From Comamonadaceae bacterium (GTDB taxonomy: Bacteria > Pseudomonadota > Gammaproteobacteria > Burkholderiales > Burkholderiaceae_C): a DNA stretch of 64,000 nt. Position numbers and translations under genes: made by a program. The first letter of the stretch is position 1. Every line of letters begins with the position of its first letter. Shown in pieces: positions 46,236 to 55,807 of this stretch. The stretch spans positions 1 through 64,000 of the forward strand of contig CANEVH010000002.1 of the NCBI GenBank assembly GCA_947442105.1. Direction: 5' to 3'. Below the pieces are notes generated by a model. It did no database searches. It had not been told where the DNA came from and was given only the letters and a program-made list of their open reading frames with translations.

Positions 46236-49200
46236 CACCCTGGTCCAATCCTTCATAGCGCGCTGGCAGGGCGTCACCGCCAGCGAGCTGGCCACGGCAC
46301 AAAGCTTTGTGCTGGACTTTTGCGACGCGCTTGGCGTGCCCAAGCCGCACCCCACCCCGGCGCAAGACTATATGTTTGAGCGCCCCGTCACCTTTGTGCA
46401 CGGCGACGGCGCCACCAGTGCCGGGCGCATTGACTGCTACCGCCGGGGCCACTTTGTCCTAGAGGCCAAAAAGCTCAAAGCGGGCGCCCATACCAAGGGC
46501 TTTGACGACGGCCTGTTGCGCGCGCGCAGCCAGGGCGAGGCCTATGCCCGCGCCCTGCCGGTGGCAGAAGGCCGGCCGCCCTTTGTGCTGGTGGTGGACG
46601 TGGGCACGGTTATCGAGGTCTATGCCGAATTCAGCCGCAGCGGCGGCACCTACATTCCTTTTCCCGACCCCCGCAGCCACCGCATCGCCCTGGCCGACCT
46701 GGTGCGGCCCGACATAACGCAGCGCCTGCGCCAGATCTGGACCGACCCCGACAGCCTCAACCCCGCGCGCATCAGCGCCCAGGTCACGCGCGAGGTGTCA
46801 GAGCGCCTGGCGCTCCTCGCCCGCTCCTTGGAGCAAGGTGGCCACGCCCCCCAGCAAGTGGCCGCCTACCTCACGCGCTGCCTGTTTTGCATGTTTGCCG
46901 AAGACGTGGCGCTCTTGCCCCCCGGTGCGTTCTTGGGCCTGCTGCAAACCCACCGCCAAGACCCGGTGGCGCTACAGCACATGCTGCGCATCTTGTGGGC
47001 CGATATGGACGTGGGCGGCTTTTCTGCCGCCCTGGCCAAGCCGGTGCTTAAGTTCAACGGCACGCTGTTCAAGGGCGCGGGCGCCAAGGGCTACAGCCTG
47101 CTGCTCACCACCGCGCAGATTGATCTGCTGATCTTGGCCGCGCAAGCCAACTGGCGCGAGGTGGAGCCCGCCATCTTTGGCACGCTGCTGGAGCGCGCGC
47201 TCGACCCCACCGAGCGCCACGCCCTGGGCGCCCACTACACGCCGCGCGCCTATGTGGAGCGCCTGGTCTTGCCCACCGTCATGGAGCCACTGCGCGCGCA
47301 GTGGGGCAATGTGCAGGCCGCAGCCCTGCTGCTGGCCCACGAGGCCGCTGCGCTGGAAGCCCACCCGCCCACCGTCGCCAGCAAAAAAGACTTCCCCGCC
47401 CTGGACCGCCACGCCGCCGCCGTGCGGGCCAAGTGGCAAGAGGCCCGCCAGCAGGTCAAAGACTTTCACCACCGCCTGTGCAGCCTGCGCGTGCTCGACC
47501 CCGCCTGCGGCAGCGCCAACTTCTTGTACGTCACGCTGGAACACCTCAAGCGTCTGGAGGGCGAGGTGCTCAACCAGCTCAGCGCTCTGGGCGACACCCA
47601 AGAGGCCCTGGACCTGGGCATTGAGACCGTCACCCTGCGGCAGCTGCGCGGCATTGAACTCAACGAACGCGCCGCCGCCCTGGCCGAACTGGTGCTGTGG
47701 ATTGGCTTTTTGCAGTGGCACATCCGCGCCTTTGGCAATAGCAGCGTGGCCGAACCCGTGGTGCACGACTACGGCAACATCGAGCACCGCGACGCCGTGC
47801 TGGCCTACGACCGCCTGGAGCCGCTGACCGACGCCGCCGGCCACCCGGTGCTGCGCTGGGACGGCGTCACCACCAAAACCCACCCCGCCACCGGCCAGCA
47901 AGTGCCCGACGAAACAGCGCAAGTAGCGCAGTGGCGCTACGTCAACCCCCGCCCGGCGCAGTGGCCGACGGCCGACTTTATTGTGGGCAACCCGCCCTTT
48001 ATTGGCGCCGGTGCCATGCGCGGCGCCCTGGGCGAGGGCTATGTGGACGCGCTGCGCGGCGTCTGGCCCAAGGTGCCCGAGAGCGCGGACTTTGTCATGT
48101 ATTGGTGGCACCGCGCCGCCGAACTGGTGGGCGCGGGCCAGGCAGAGCGCTTTGGCCTGATCACCACCAACAGCCTGCGCCAAACCTTTAACCGACGCGT
48201 GGTGCAACTGGCCCTGGACCAGGGCCTGAGCCTGCGCTTTGCCGTGCCCGACCACCCCTGGGTGGACGGCGCCAACGGCGCTGCGGTGCGCATCGCCATG
48301 ACCGTGGCCAGCGCCACCCAGGCCGAGGGCAGCTTGTTCACCGTCACCCAAGAACAATCCCGCGACTACGGCGAAGTGCAGGTGGACATGGCGCAAAGCC
48401 AAGGCCTGATTTATGCCGACCTGCGCATTGGGGCGAATGTGGCGGCTGCAAAACCCATGCGTGCGAACCTGGGCATGAGCAACCGAGGGGTGCAGCTCTT
48501 CGGCGCTGGTTTTATCGTGACCCCGGAAGAAGCTGAACGAATGGGCCTAGGCACCATCGCAGGCCTTGAAAAGCACATCCGCGTCTATCGCAATGGACGC
48601 GACCTGACCAGCACCCCGCGTGGTGTGATGGTGATTGATCTGTTTGGCCTAGATGCCGACGCGGTGCGCAGCCGGTTCCCAGCGGTGTACCAATGGCTGG
48701 CCGAGCGTGTCAAACCCGAGCGAGACGCAAAAGGCCAGTCCAAGGACGGTGCGGGATACGCCAAGCTCTGGTGGCTGCACGGCAAACCGCGCCAGGAAAT
48801 GCGCAAACAACTCAAAGCGCTACCGCGCTACATCGCCACGGTAGAAACCGCCAAGCACCGCGTGTTCCAGTTTTTGGACATAAATGTGCTGCCGGACAAC
48901 AAACTGGTAGCTATTGCGCTGAGCGACGCGCTCCATCTCGGGGTTTTGTCCAGCAGGGTGCATGGCGCCTGGGCTTTGGCGGCGGGCAGCTGGTTGGGCG
49001 TTGGCAATGATCCGGTCTACGTCAAATCACGCTGCTTTGAAGCCTTCCCCTTCCCCGACGACGACACCGGCCTTAGCCCCGCATTGGCCGAGCGCATTCG
49101 CAGCCTGGCAGAGCAGCTCGACGCCCACCGCAAGGCCCGCCAGGCGGCGCACAGCACCGTCACCATCACCGGCATGTACAACGTGCTGGACAAACTGCGC

Positions 49201-49800
49201 AGCGGCGCTGCCCTGAGCGCTGCCGACCGCACCATGAACGCCGCCGCTCTGGTGGGCGTGCTGCAAAGCCTGCACGACGAACTGGACGCCGCCGTTTTGG
49301 CCGCCTACGGCTGGTCCGACCTGGCATTACCCGCTGACCTGGACGCCTTGCTGCTGCGCCTGGTGGACCTCAACACCCGGCGCGCCCGCGACGAAGCGAC
49401 CGGCACCGTGCGCTACCTGCGCCCCGACTTTCAGCTAGGCACTGGCCAGGGTGAACAAACCACCATCGACGAAGGCCCCGACACCCCCGCTGATGCCGAC
49501 GCCAATGGCGATTCCGCCCACGCCGCCGCTGGTGTCGATGCGCAGGGCGGCGGCCAGCGCGCAGCAAGCGCGGCGCTAGTCCCAGCGAAAGCCTGGCCCA
49601 GCGGACTGGCAGACCAGATCAAGGCTGTAGCCGACGCCCTGGCCACCGCCGGCACCAGCCAGAGCCTGGACGCCATAGCCGCACGCTTCAGCGGCCGTGG
49701 CCGCTGGCGCGAGCGCCTGCCCACCATCCTGGACGCCCTGGTGGCATTGGGCCGCGCCCGTATGGTCGATGGCAGGGGCTGGGTGGACGCGGGCCGGTGA
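46225..49800 (+). CDS. MmeI-like (type IIL/IIG) single-chain restriction-modification enzyme
   Basis: 1191 residues from a GTG at 46225; the ORF track start is inside the preceding gene. Order of parts: N-terminal nuclease with a D-x9-ExK site in GRIDCYRRGHFVLEAKKL. Then a helical spacer (about 170-370). Next an N6-adenine methylase with motif I LDPACGSANFLY and motif IV VGNPPFIG (about 400-700). Then a target-recognition domain (about 750-1000, ending YVKSRCFEAFPFP). Last, a C-terminal helical part with an acidic/alanine linker (DTPADADANGDSAHAAAG) and a winged-helix-like end. It is longer than MmeI itself (about 920). One chain would cut and methylate DNA. Recognition sequence unknown. Confidence 0.85.
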   Translation: MKPNTLVQSFIARWQGVTASELATAQSFVLDFCDALGVPKPHPTPAQDYMFERPVTFVHGDGATSAGRIDCYRRGHFVLEAKKLKAGAHTKGFDDGLLRARSQGEAYARALPVAEGRPPFVLVVDVGTVIEVYAEFSRSGGTYIPFPDPRSHRIALADLVRPDITQRLRQIWTDPDSLNPARISAQVTREVSERLALLARSLEQGGHAPQQVAAYLTRCLFCMFAEDVALLPPGAFLGLLQTHRQDPVALQHMLRILWADMDVGGFSAALAKPVLKFNGTLFKGAGAKGYSLLLTTAQIDLLILAAQANWREVEPAIFGTLLERALDPTERHALGAHYTPRAYVERLVLPTVMEPLRAQWGNVQAAALLLAHEAAALEAHPPTVASKKDFPALDRHAAAVRAKWQEARQQVKDFHHRLCSLRVLDPACGSANFLYVTLEHLKRLEGEVLNQLSALGDTQEALDLGIETVTLRQLRGIELNERAAALAELVLWIGFLQWHIRAFGNSSVAEPVVHDYGNIEHRDAVLAYDRLEPLTDAAGHPVLRWDGVTTKTHPATGQQVPDETAQVAQWRYVNPRPAQWPTADFIVGNPPFIGAGAMRGALGEGYVDALRGVWPKVPESADFVMYWWHRAAELVGAGQAERFGLITTNSLRQTFNRRVVQLALDQGLSLRFAVPDHPWVDGANGAAVRIAMTVASATQAEGSLFTVTQEQSRDYGEVQVDMAQSQGLIYADLRIGANVAAAKPMRANLGMSNRGVQLFGAGFIVTPEEAERMGLGTIAGLEKHIRVYRNGRDLTSTPRGVMVIDLFGLDADAVRSRFPAVYQWLAERVKPERDAKGQSKDGAGYAKLWWLHGKPRQEMRKQLKALPRYIATVETAKHRVFQFLDINVLPDNKLVAIALSDALHLGVLSSRVHGAWALAAGSWLGVGNDPVYVKSRCFEAFPFPDDDTGLSPALAERIRSLAEQLDAHRKARQAAHSTVTITGMYNVLDKLRSGAALSAADRTMNAAALVGVLQSLHDELDAAVLAAYGWSDLALPADLDALLLRLVDLNTRRARDEATGTVRYLRPDFQLGTGQGEQTTIDEGPDTPADADANGDSAHAAAGVDAQGGGQRAASAALVPAKAWPSGLADQIKAVADALATAGTSQSLDAIAARFSGRGRWRERLPTILDALVALGRARMVDGRGWVDAGR

Positions 49801-49995
49801 TTTACGCCATGCCCCCAAAGGGCGAGAAATCCACCGAGCGGGGGAAACTACCTTTGGCAGCGCTACCGCTAGCGGGGCATGCGCCACGCTCCAAGCCACG
49901 GGGCCACCCCACTCAAGCGCAATTCGCCTTTGGCTTTTGAAGCGCCCCCAAAGTCCCGCGCTTAGTGGGTCTTTTCGCCATAAATTTGGGCGTGG

Positions 49996-50015
49996 ATGGC
50001 CGTAAATGGCCGTAA
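49996..50015. repeat. 10-bp direct repeat pair downstream of fic
   Basis: Two contiguous copies of ATGGCCGTAA lie 20 bp beyond the fic stop codon. The same unit, as AT(A/G)GCC(A/G)TAA, forms the four-copy array at the fic start, in the same orientation. Between 49801 and 49995 I see nothing else of note. Confidence 0.7.
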
Positions 50016-50034
50016 ATTCCTGTCAGTGTCCGTT

Positions 50035-51090
50035 TCACTGGCCAGATGCCACATACCAGGTGCCACGACCGACACCATGTTTGACCAAGTGGCCATCGCT
50101 GGCAAGTTTGGCCAAGTGTGCTTTGATGGTGGCTCGCTTTGCGCCTGTTTGTTGCTCGGCTTGCAGGGTGGTGAGTCTGCCGTGTTCTCGCGCCAGGGCA
50201 AGCAGGTCAGCGGAGAGTTTGGGCAAGCGCTGGGAGAGCATTTTTTCTCGCTCGACCTTCTCACCAAGGCGTTTGACTTGGGACGCCAGCGATGAGAGAA
50301 AAAACACCATCCACGGTTGCCAGTTGGGGCTATGGGTGCGAATCGTGCCTTGGGTCTGGCGCAGAGCGATGTAGTACCCGCTTTTGTTTTGTTCGATGAT
50401 GCTTTCCAGAGAGCTGTACGGCACGTAGCTATAGCCGAACTGGAGCATGAGCAGGGTGGTCAAGATGCGTGATAAGCGTCCATTGCCGTCCTCAAACGGG
50501 TGAATCTCCAGGAAGACCACCACAAAAATGGCCACGATGAGCAAGGGATGCAAGGTTTTGTTGTCTCGGGCATGGCGTACCCACTCGACCAGTTCTTGCA
50601 TGAGGCCAGGCGTATCAAACGGGGTGGCTGTCTGGAAGACCACCGCCACCTGTTCGCCCTTCTCATTGAAAGCGGCCACATTATTCGAGACCTTTTTGTA
50701 CCTGCCACGATGGTGGTCATCTTTGCTACTGTGGTGGAGCAAATCGCGGTGCAGTTGCTGAATATGGTTTTCGTTGAAGGCGATGTGCTCCCAAGACGCG
50801 AAAAGCAGCTCCATCACTTCGGCATAGCCCGCTACTTCCTGTTCGTCGCGGGTAGTGAACTTTTTGACCTTGATGTTCGAGAGCAGAGCATCGACTTCGG
50901 CATTGGTCAGCTTGCTGCCCTCGATGCGCGTTGATGAAGCCACGCTTTCAATGGTGGCCACGCGCCGCAGCGCCAATAGTCTTTCTGGAGCCAATGAACC
51001 CAGCGCCCGCCATGCCCCTTTGAACTCGTCTATTTGCGCAACGAGCGCCAAGACATCGGGCGTGATGGTGATGTTGTCAGTGTGGAGCAT
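50035..51090 (-). CDS. Fic-family AMPylase with C-terminal winged helix
   Basis: 351 residues from MLHTDNITITPDV; the upstream extension in the ORF track is translation of the repeat array. The Fic active site is HPFEDGNGRLSR (canonical HPFxDGNGR). An N-terminal inhibitory motif (S/T)xxxE(G/N) is present in SSTRIEGS, making this a class II self-inhibited Fic protein. The C-terminus (LLALAREHGRLTTLQAEQQTGAKRATIKAHLAKLASDGHLVKHG) is a winged helix, suggesting DNA binding. Such Fic-wHTH proteins are thought to AMPylate partner proteins and may autoregulate. GC content is lower than in the flanking genes. Confidence 0.92.
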   Translation of the reverse strand: MLHTDNITITPDVLALVAQIDEFKGAWRALGSLAPERLLALRRVATIESVASSTRIEGSKLTNAEVDALLSNIKVKKFTTRDEQEVAGYAEVMELLFASWEHIAFNENHIQQLHRDLLHHSSKDDHHRGRYKKVSNNVAAFNEKGEQVAVVFQTATPFDTPGLMQELVEWVRHARDNKTLHPLLIVAIFVVVFLEIHPFEDGNGRLSRILTTLLMLQFGYSYVPYSSLESIIEQNKSGYYIALRQTQGTIRTHSPNWQPWMVFFLSSLASQVKRLGEKVEREKMLSQRLPKLSADLLALAREHGRLTTLQAEQQTGAKRATIKAHLAKLASDGHLVKHGVGRGTWYVASGQ

Positions 51091-51140
51091 GGCCGCAAAT
51101 ATAGCCATAAATAGCCATAAATAGCCGTAAATGGCCATAA
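51089..51140. repeat. Iteron-like 10-bp tandem array at the fic start
   Basis: Four contiguous units (51101, 51111, 51121, 51131) of consensus AT(A/G)GCC(A/G)TAA, preceded by a degenerate fifth (ATGGCCGCAA) that contains the fic start codon. The period of 10 bp places every unit on the same helix face. It occupies the leader and probable promoter of fic. Confidence 0.75.
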
Positions 51141-51242
51141 TGCAAATGCTATCGTGTTGTGGTTTTCCCGAAAAAACAATAAAACCACTTTTCATGGGTT
51201 TGCGCAGCGCCTTTGCTGCACAAAGTCAGTAGCTCACCCCCG

Positions 51243-51797
51243 TCACCAGCCCCCGCTGCCTGGCTCGCCCTTGAACGGACCGGCCACATCGGCGGTGATC
51301 CAGCCGCCATAAAAGCTGCCGGCTTGCGGCGTTACCCTGGCGCCGTCCACGGTGCAGTCAAGGTCGTGGGCGTAAAAGGCTACGCAGTCGGCCAGTGGCT
51401 CGGCGCCGGGCAAGGGGTGCGGATAACTCCACCCCACCTGGCGCAAGCGGTCGGCACCTTGGACCAAGTCCCAATAGCGCGCAGGCCCTTTCCATTCACA
51501 TACAGAGCCCCCGCCTGCGGCTACTAGCAGCCCGGTGCGCACGTCGGCCAAGGGCAAGTAATAAGTGGGCGGGTGGGCCGTCTCGCGTACGGCCCAAGCG
51601 CCGCGTGTGCGCGCAATCTCTTGCCCGCCCCAGCACACCACGATTTCGCGCGTGTCGCGCAGCAGCGCGGGCGGGCGCGGAAAGTCCCACACCGACACTT
51701 GGCCTGGTGCAGGCACAGCCGCAAACGGTGGGCGGTCTTTGCCGCGCCAGCGCCATTGCGCGCGGGCCAGGGCCAAAGGGTCGTTGTCGGTGCTCAT
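51243..51797 (-). CDS. DUF427 domain protein
   Basis: 184 residues from MSTDNDPLALARAQWRWRG. Family blocks are VWDFPRPPALLRDTREIVVCWGGQEIARTRGAWAVRETAHPPTYYLPLADV and CEWKGPARYWDL, then GWSYPHPLPGAEPL and FYGGWITADV. DUF427 proteins are common single-domain cytosolic proteins; function is not established. Next gene on the left is fic; on the right the antiporter on the same strand. Confidence 0.88.
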   Translation of the reverse strand: MSTDNDPLALARAQWRWRGKDRPPFAAVPAPGQVSVWDFPRPPALLRDTREIVVCWGGQEIARTRGAWAVRETAHPPTYYLPLADVRTGLLVAAGGGSVCEWKGPARYWDLVQGADRLRQVGWSYPHPLPGAEPLADCVAFYAHDLDCTVDGARVTPQAGSFYGGWITADVAGPFKGEPGSGGW

Positions 51798-51860
51798 AGC
51801 TGGCCGCAGCTTAACCGCGTTGGCGATCTCCAGCACCAGAGCGCCACCACCAAAGCTCCA

Positions 51861-53549
51861 TCACCCGCCAAACCGCCCCTCCACATGCGCCGCCATGCCC
51901 TTGGCCAGCTCCTCTTCACCAAAGAACACGGTGCCAATGCCCTCATTGGTCAAGAGCACGGTGTCGTCTTCGCTGTGCGAGCGCAGGATGATTTCAATGC
52001 CGGGGTTGAGCGTGCGCGCGGTGTCCGCCATGGCCCGAAAGTGCAGGCTGTCGGGCGTGGCCACCACCAGCATCGCGGCCTTGGCAATGTGCGCCTGGAT
52101 CAGCACCTCGGGTTCAGCCGCGCTGCCCGATACGGCGGCGCGCCCGGCTTTGCGCAGGCCTTCCACCACCTCGCGGTTTTGTTCCACCACCACGTAGGGA
52201 ATATTGCGCGCGTCCATAGCCTGGGCAATGCGCCGGCCCACGCGGCCATAGCCCACCAGTACCACCTGGCCTTCTAAAAACTTGCGGTCGGTGGACAGGG
52301 GCAGCTCGGCAAACGGGTCTTGGCGCATCTCCAGGCGGCGCGCCATGGCGGACTTGCGCAGCACCCAGCGGCGCAGCGGCTCAATGGCGGCAAACAAAAA
52401 CGAATTGAGCGAGATGGACATCAGCACCGCCGCCAAGATCAAGCTCACGCCATCGCTGTGCAGCAAACCCAAGCCCAGCCCCAGCCCGGCCAGGATGATG
52501 GAAAACTCGCCAATCTGCCCCAGGCTCACCGCAATCGAGAGCGCGGTGTTCAGCGGGTACTTGAGCGCCAGCACGACCACAAGCGCCGCAATCAAATTGC
52601 CAAAGATAGCGATCAAAACCACCAGCATCACCTGGAAGGGATGGCCTAGCAAAATGTTGGGGTTGACCGCCATGCCAATCGACACAAAAAACAGCACCGA
52701 AAACGCGTCGCGCAGCGGCAGGCTTTCTTCGGCGGCGCGGTGGCTGTACTCCGACTCGCGCATCACCACACCGGCCACAAACGCGCCCAACGCAAACGAC
52801 ACGCCAAAGAACTTGGTTGCGCCAAAAGCAATGCCAATGGCGGTGGCGACGACCGCCAGGGTAAACAGCTCGCGCGAGCCGGTCTTAGCCACTTGCCACA
52901 AAAACCAGGGCAGGGCGCGCTTGCCCACGATGAACATCAGCGCCATGAAGGCGCCCACCTCCAGCAGGGTTTTGCCCAGCGTCAGCCACAGCGGCTTGTC
53001 TGCTGCGGGCCCGTTGGCATCGCCCAGCACGCCGGCCAAGGGCGGCAACAACACCAGGGCCAGCACCGTCACCAGGTCTTGCACCACCAGCCAGCCCACT
53101 GCGATGCGGCCATTCATGGTGTCCAGCTGGCCGCGCGTTTCCAGCGCCTTGAGCAGCACCACGGTGCTGGCGCAGGCCAGCGACAGACCCAAAATCAAGG
53201 CACCGCCCAGCGACCAGCCCCACAGCCAGCCCAACCACAGCCCAGTGGCAGTGGTCGCGCCCATCTGAATCAGCGCGCCGGGAATGGCAATTTTTTTGAC
53301 CGACCACAGGTCTTGCGGAGAAAAGTGCAGGCCCACGCCAAACATGAGCAGCATGATGCCGATCTCGGACAACTGCGAGGCAATGTGCGCGTCCGCCACA
53401 AAGCCCGGTGTAGCCGGGCCAATCAACACGCCGGCCAGCAAATAGCCCACCAACGACGGAACTTTGAAGCGCTCGGCCACAAAGCCCAGCACCAAGGCCA
53501 CGCCAAAGGCGGCGGCTACGGTGGAGATGAGGGAGACGTCGGGAGCCAT
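51861..53549 (-). CDS. CPA2-family cation/proton antiporter with RCK domain (YbaL/KefB-like)
   Basis: 562 residues from MAPDVSLISTVAAAFG; the 86 extra residues in the ORF track overlap rpe sequence. The membrane part has 12 to 13 helices with KVPSLVGYLLAGVLIGP, IGIMLLMFGVGLHFS and the ion-binding region SLGQIGEFSIILAGLG. The cytoplasmic RCK_N domain is GQVVLVGYGRVGRRIAQAMDARNIPYVVVEQN. It exchanges K+ or Na+ for H+ at the inner membrane. It lies 28 bp after rpe on the same strand. Confidence 0.92.
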   Translation of the reverse strand: MAPDVSLISTVAAAFGVALVLGFVAERFKVPSLVGYLLAGVLIGPATPGFVADAHIASQLSEIGIMLLMFGVGLHFSPQDLWSVKKIAIPGALIQMGATTATGLWLGWLWGWSLGGALILGLSLACASTVVLLKALETRGQLDTMNGRIAVGWLVVQDLVTVLALVLLPPLAGVLGDANGPAADKPLWLTLGKTLLEVGAFMALMFIVGKRALPWFLWQVAKTGSRELFTLAVVATAIGIAFGATKFFGVSFALGAFVAGVVMRESEYSHRAAEESLPLRDAFSVLFFVSIGMAVNPNILLGHPFQVMLVVLIAIFGNLIAALVVVLALKYPLNTALSIAVSLGQIGEFSIILAGLGLGLGLLHSDGVSLILAAVLMSISLNSFLFAAIEPLRRWVLRKSAMARRLEMRQDPFAELPLSTDRKFLEGQVVLVGYGRVGRRIAQAMDARNIPYVVVEQNREVVEGLRKAGRAAVSGSAAEPEVLIQAHIAKAAMLVVATPDSLHFRAMADTARTLNPGIEIILRSHSEDDTVLLTNEGIGTVFFGEEELAKGMAAHVEGRFGG

Positions 53550-53577
53550 GGCGTGCGCCTTGCCGCCAAGCGCCCGC

Positions 53578-54252
53578 CTATGCCAGCGCCTGGCGCATCT
53601 GGGCGATGACGGACTTGTAGTTGGGCTTGCCAAAAATCGCGCGCCCGGCCACAAAGGTATCGGCCCCGGCGTCTGCCACGCGGCGGATGTTGTCGGTCTT
53701 GATGCCGCCGTCCACCTCCAGGCGAATGTCTTTGCCGCTGGCGTCAATGCGCCGGCGAACGTCCTCAATCTTTCGCAGCGCCGAGTCAATAAAACTCTGG
53801 CCGCCAAAGCCGGGGTTCACGCTCATGATGAGCACCAGGTCAATGTCCTCAATCACCCAGTCCAGCACATCCAGTGGCTCTGCTGGGTTGAACACCAGCC
53901 CGGCCTTCACGCCCTTGCTTTTAATGGCCTGGATGCTGCGGTGCACATGGCCCGAGGCGTCGGGGTGAAAGCTGATAAGGTCTGCCCCCGCCTCGGCAAA
54001 GGACGCGGCCAGCGCATCTACCGGCGAAATCATCAAGTGCACGTCAATCGGCACGACCACGCCCGCTGCGGTTTTGGAGTGGGGTTTGAGGGCGCTGCAA
54101 ATCATGGGGCCGAAGGTCAGGTTGGGCACGTAGTGGTTGTCCATCACGTCAAAGTGAATCCAGTCGGCGCCAGCGGCGATGACGTTTTTCAGCTCCTCGC
54201 CCAGGCGGGCAAAGTCAGCGGACAGCAGGGAGGGGGCGATGCGGAAGGTCAT
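53578..54252 (-). CDS. rpe: Ribulose-phosphate 3-epimerase
   Basis: Interconverts ribulose-5-phosphate and xylulose-5-phosphate in the pentose phosphate and Calvin pathways. 224 residues from [21 protein letters not shown]-barrel hallmarks are [19 protein letters not shown] (metal-binding His and Asp), [27 protein letters not shown] and [11 protein letters not shown]. Divergent from apaG. Confidence 0.97.
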   Translation of the reverse strand: MTFRIAPSLLSADFARLGEELKNVIAAGADWIHFDVMDNHYVPNLTFGPMICSALKPHSKTAAGVVVPIDVHLMISPVDALAASFAEAGADLISFHPDASGHVHRSIQAIKSKGVKAGLVFNPAEPLDVLDWVIEDIDLVLIMSVNPGFGGQSFIDSALRKIEDVRRRIDASGKDIRLEVDGGIKTDNIRRVADAGADTFVAGRAIFGKPNYKSVIAQMRQALA

Positions 54253-54350
54253 GGTCGTGCTTTCGACGGCAAGGGCGGTTCGGGGGGCGGGTCTGGGGCA
54301 ATAGAAACAGGCGTCTGAACATACTCGATTTTCAGCGTTAGCATCGCACG

Positions 54351-54761
54351 ATGACCAAGCCACACCGCCCCTACCAGTTCCAGATCGAGGTATTGCCGCA
54401 GTACCTGCCCGAGCAATCGGCCCCCGAGCAAGGCCTGTACCTGTTTGCCTACACCATCACCATTGCCAATACCGGCAGCGTGGCCGCGCAGCTGATCTCG
54501 CGCACCTGGAACGTCAACGACGCCAACGGCCACACCGAAAAGGTGAAAGGCTTGGGCGTGGTGGGCCAACAGCCCTTGCTCAAACCCGGCCAGAGTTTCG
54601 AATACACCAGCGGCACCCGCTTGCGCACCCCCACCGGCACCATGCACGGCAGCTTTTTTTGTGTGGCCGAAGACGGCGAAAAGTTTGACGTGGACATTCC
54701 CATGTTCGTGCTCGACGCCCTGAGCAGCAGCGGCAGCGCCGACCAACGCACCCTGCACTAG
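54351..54761 (+). CDS. apaG: ApaG-domain protein
   Basis: 136 residues, fibronectin-III-like fold. Hallmarks are [28 protein letters not shown] and [43 protein letters not shown]. Linked historically to Co2+/Mg2+ homeostasis; molecular role unclear. 14 bp before thiL. Confidence 0.95.
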   Translation: MTKPHRPYQFQIEVLPQYLPEQSAPEQGLYLFAYTITIANTGSVAAQLISRTWNVNDANGHTEKVKGLGVVGQQPLLKPGQSFEYTSGTRLRTPTGTMHGSFFCVAEDGEKFDVDIPMFVLDALSSSGSADQRTLH

Positions 54762-54775
54762 CACCGCCTTGCGCC

Positions 54776-55807
54776 ATGGGCGAGTTTGACCTGATACGCC
54801 GCTTCTTTACCCGCCCCACGCCGCGCGCAGTGCTGGGCGTGGGCGACGACTGCGCCCTCTTGCAAAGCGCGCCCGGCATGCAAACAGCCATTTCCACCGA
54901 CATGCTGGTGGCCGGTCGCCACTTCTTCGCTGACACCGACCCGCAGGCGCTGGGCCACAAAGCCTTGGCCGTCAACCTGAGCGACCTGGCCGCTTGCGGC
55001 GCGCGGCCCCTGGCCTTTACGCTGGCCCTGGCCTTGCCCGAGGCGAATGAGGCCTGGCTCGCGCCCTTTGCCCAAGGCCTGCTAGCGCTGGCCGACGCCC
55101 AGGGCTGCGAACTCATAGGCGGCGACACCACGCGCGGGCCGCTCACTATTTGCATCACCGTGTTGGGCGAAGTGCCCGCGCAGGGCCGCACAGCGCTGGC
55201 GACAAGCAGCGCTTTGCTGCGCAGCGGCGCGCAGGCGGGTGACGATATCTATGTCAGCGGCACGCTGGGCGACGCGGCACTGGCGCTGCGCGCTTTGCAA
55301 GGCACGCTGCTGCTGCCGCCCGAGGCCTTGGCGGCCGCGCGCGCGCGGCTGGAGCGCCCCGAGCCGCGCGTGGCGCTGGGCTTGGCCTTGCGTGGCGTGG
55401 CCAGCGCCTGCGCCGATGTGAGCGACGGCCTGTTAGGTGACCTGGGCCACATTCTGGAGCGCTCGGGCCTGGGCGCCGAGGTGGACCTGGACCGCGTGCT
55501 GCCCCTGCTGGCGGCGCGTGCCCATTTCGCAGAGGGCGTGGCGCAGTTTGACCAGCGCTATGGCATAGCTACCGCGCAGCAATGCGTGCTGGCCGGGGGC
55601 GACGATTACGAGCTGGTGTTTTGCGCCGCCCCCGCCCAACGCGCCGCCGTGGCGCAGGCCAGCGCGCACAGCGCCACGCCGGTCACGCGCATCGGCCAGA
55701 TGCAAGCCGCGCCGGGCCTGCGCCTGGTGGACGGCCAGGGCCGCAGCGTGGCGCCGCAGTTTGCATCGTTTGACCATTTTTCTGCCCCCAAAGGCCAGCC
55801 CGCATGA
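54776..55807 (+). CDS. thiL: Thiamine-monophosphate kinase
   Basis: Makes thiamine diphosphate from thiamine monophosphate with ATP. 343 residues, PurM-like fold. Hallmarks are GEFDLIRRFFTRP, VGDDCALL, STDMLVAGRHF, AVNLSDLAACGARP, GGDTTRGPLTICITVLGE and ADVSDGLLGDLGHI. The stop overlaps the pgpA start as ATGA. Confidence 0.96.
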   Translation: MGEFDLIRRFFTRPTPRAVLGVGDDCALLQSAPGMQTAISTDMLVAGRHFFADTDPQALGHKALAVNLSDLAACGARPLAFTLALALPEANEAWLAPFAQGLLALADAQGCELIGGDTTRGPLTICITVLGEVPAQGRTALATSSALLRSGAQAGDDIYVSGTLGDAALALRALQGTLLLPPEALAAARARLERPEPRVALGLALRGVASACADVSDGLLGDLGHILERSGLGAEVDLDRVLPLLAARAHFAEGVAQFDQRYGIATAQQCVLAGGDDYELVFCAAPAQRAAVAQASAHSATPVTRIGQMQAAPGLRLVDGQGRSVAPQFASFDHFSAPKGQPA

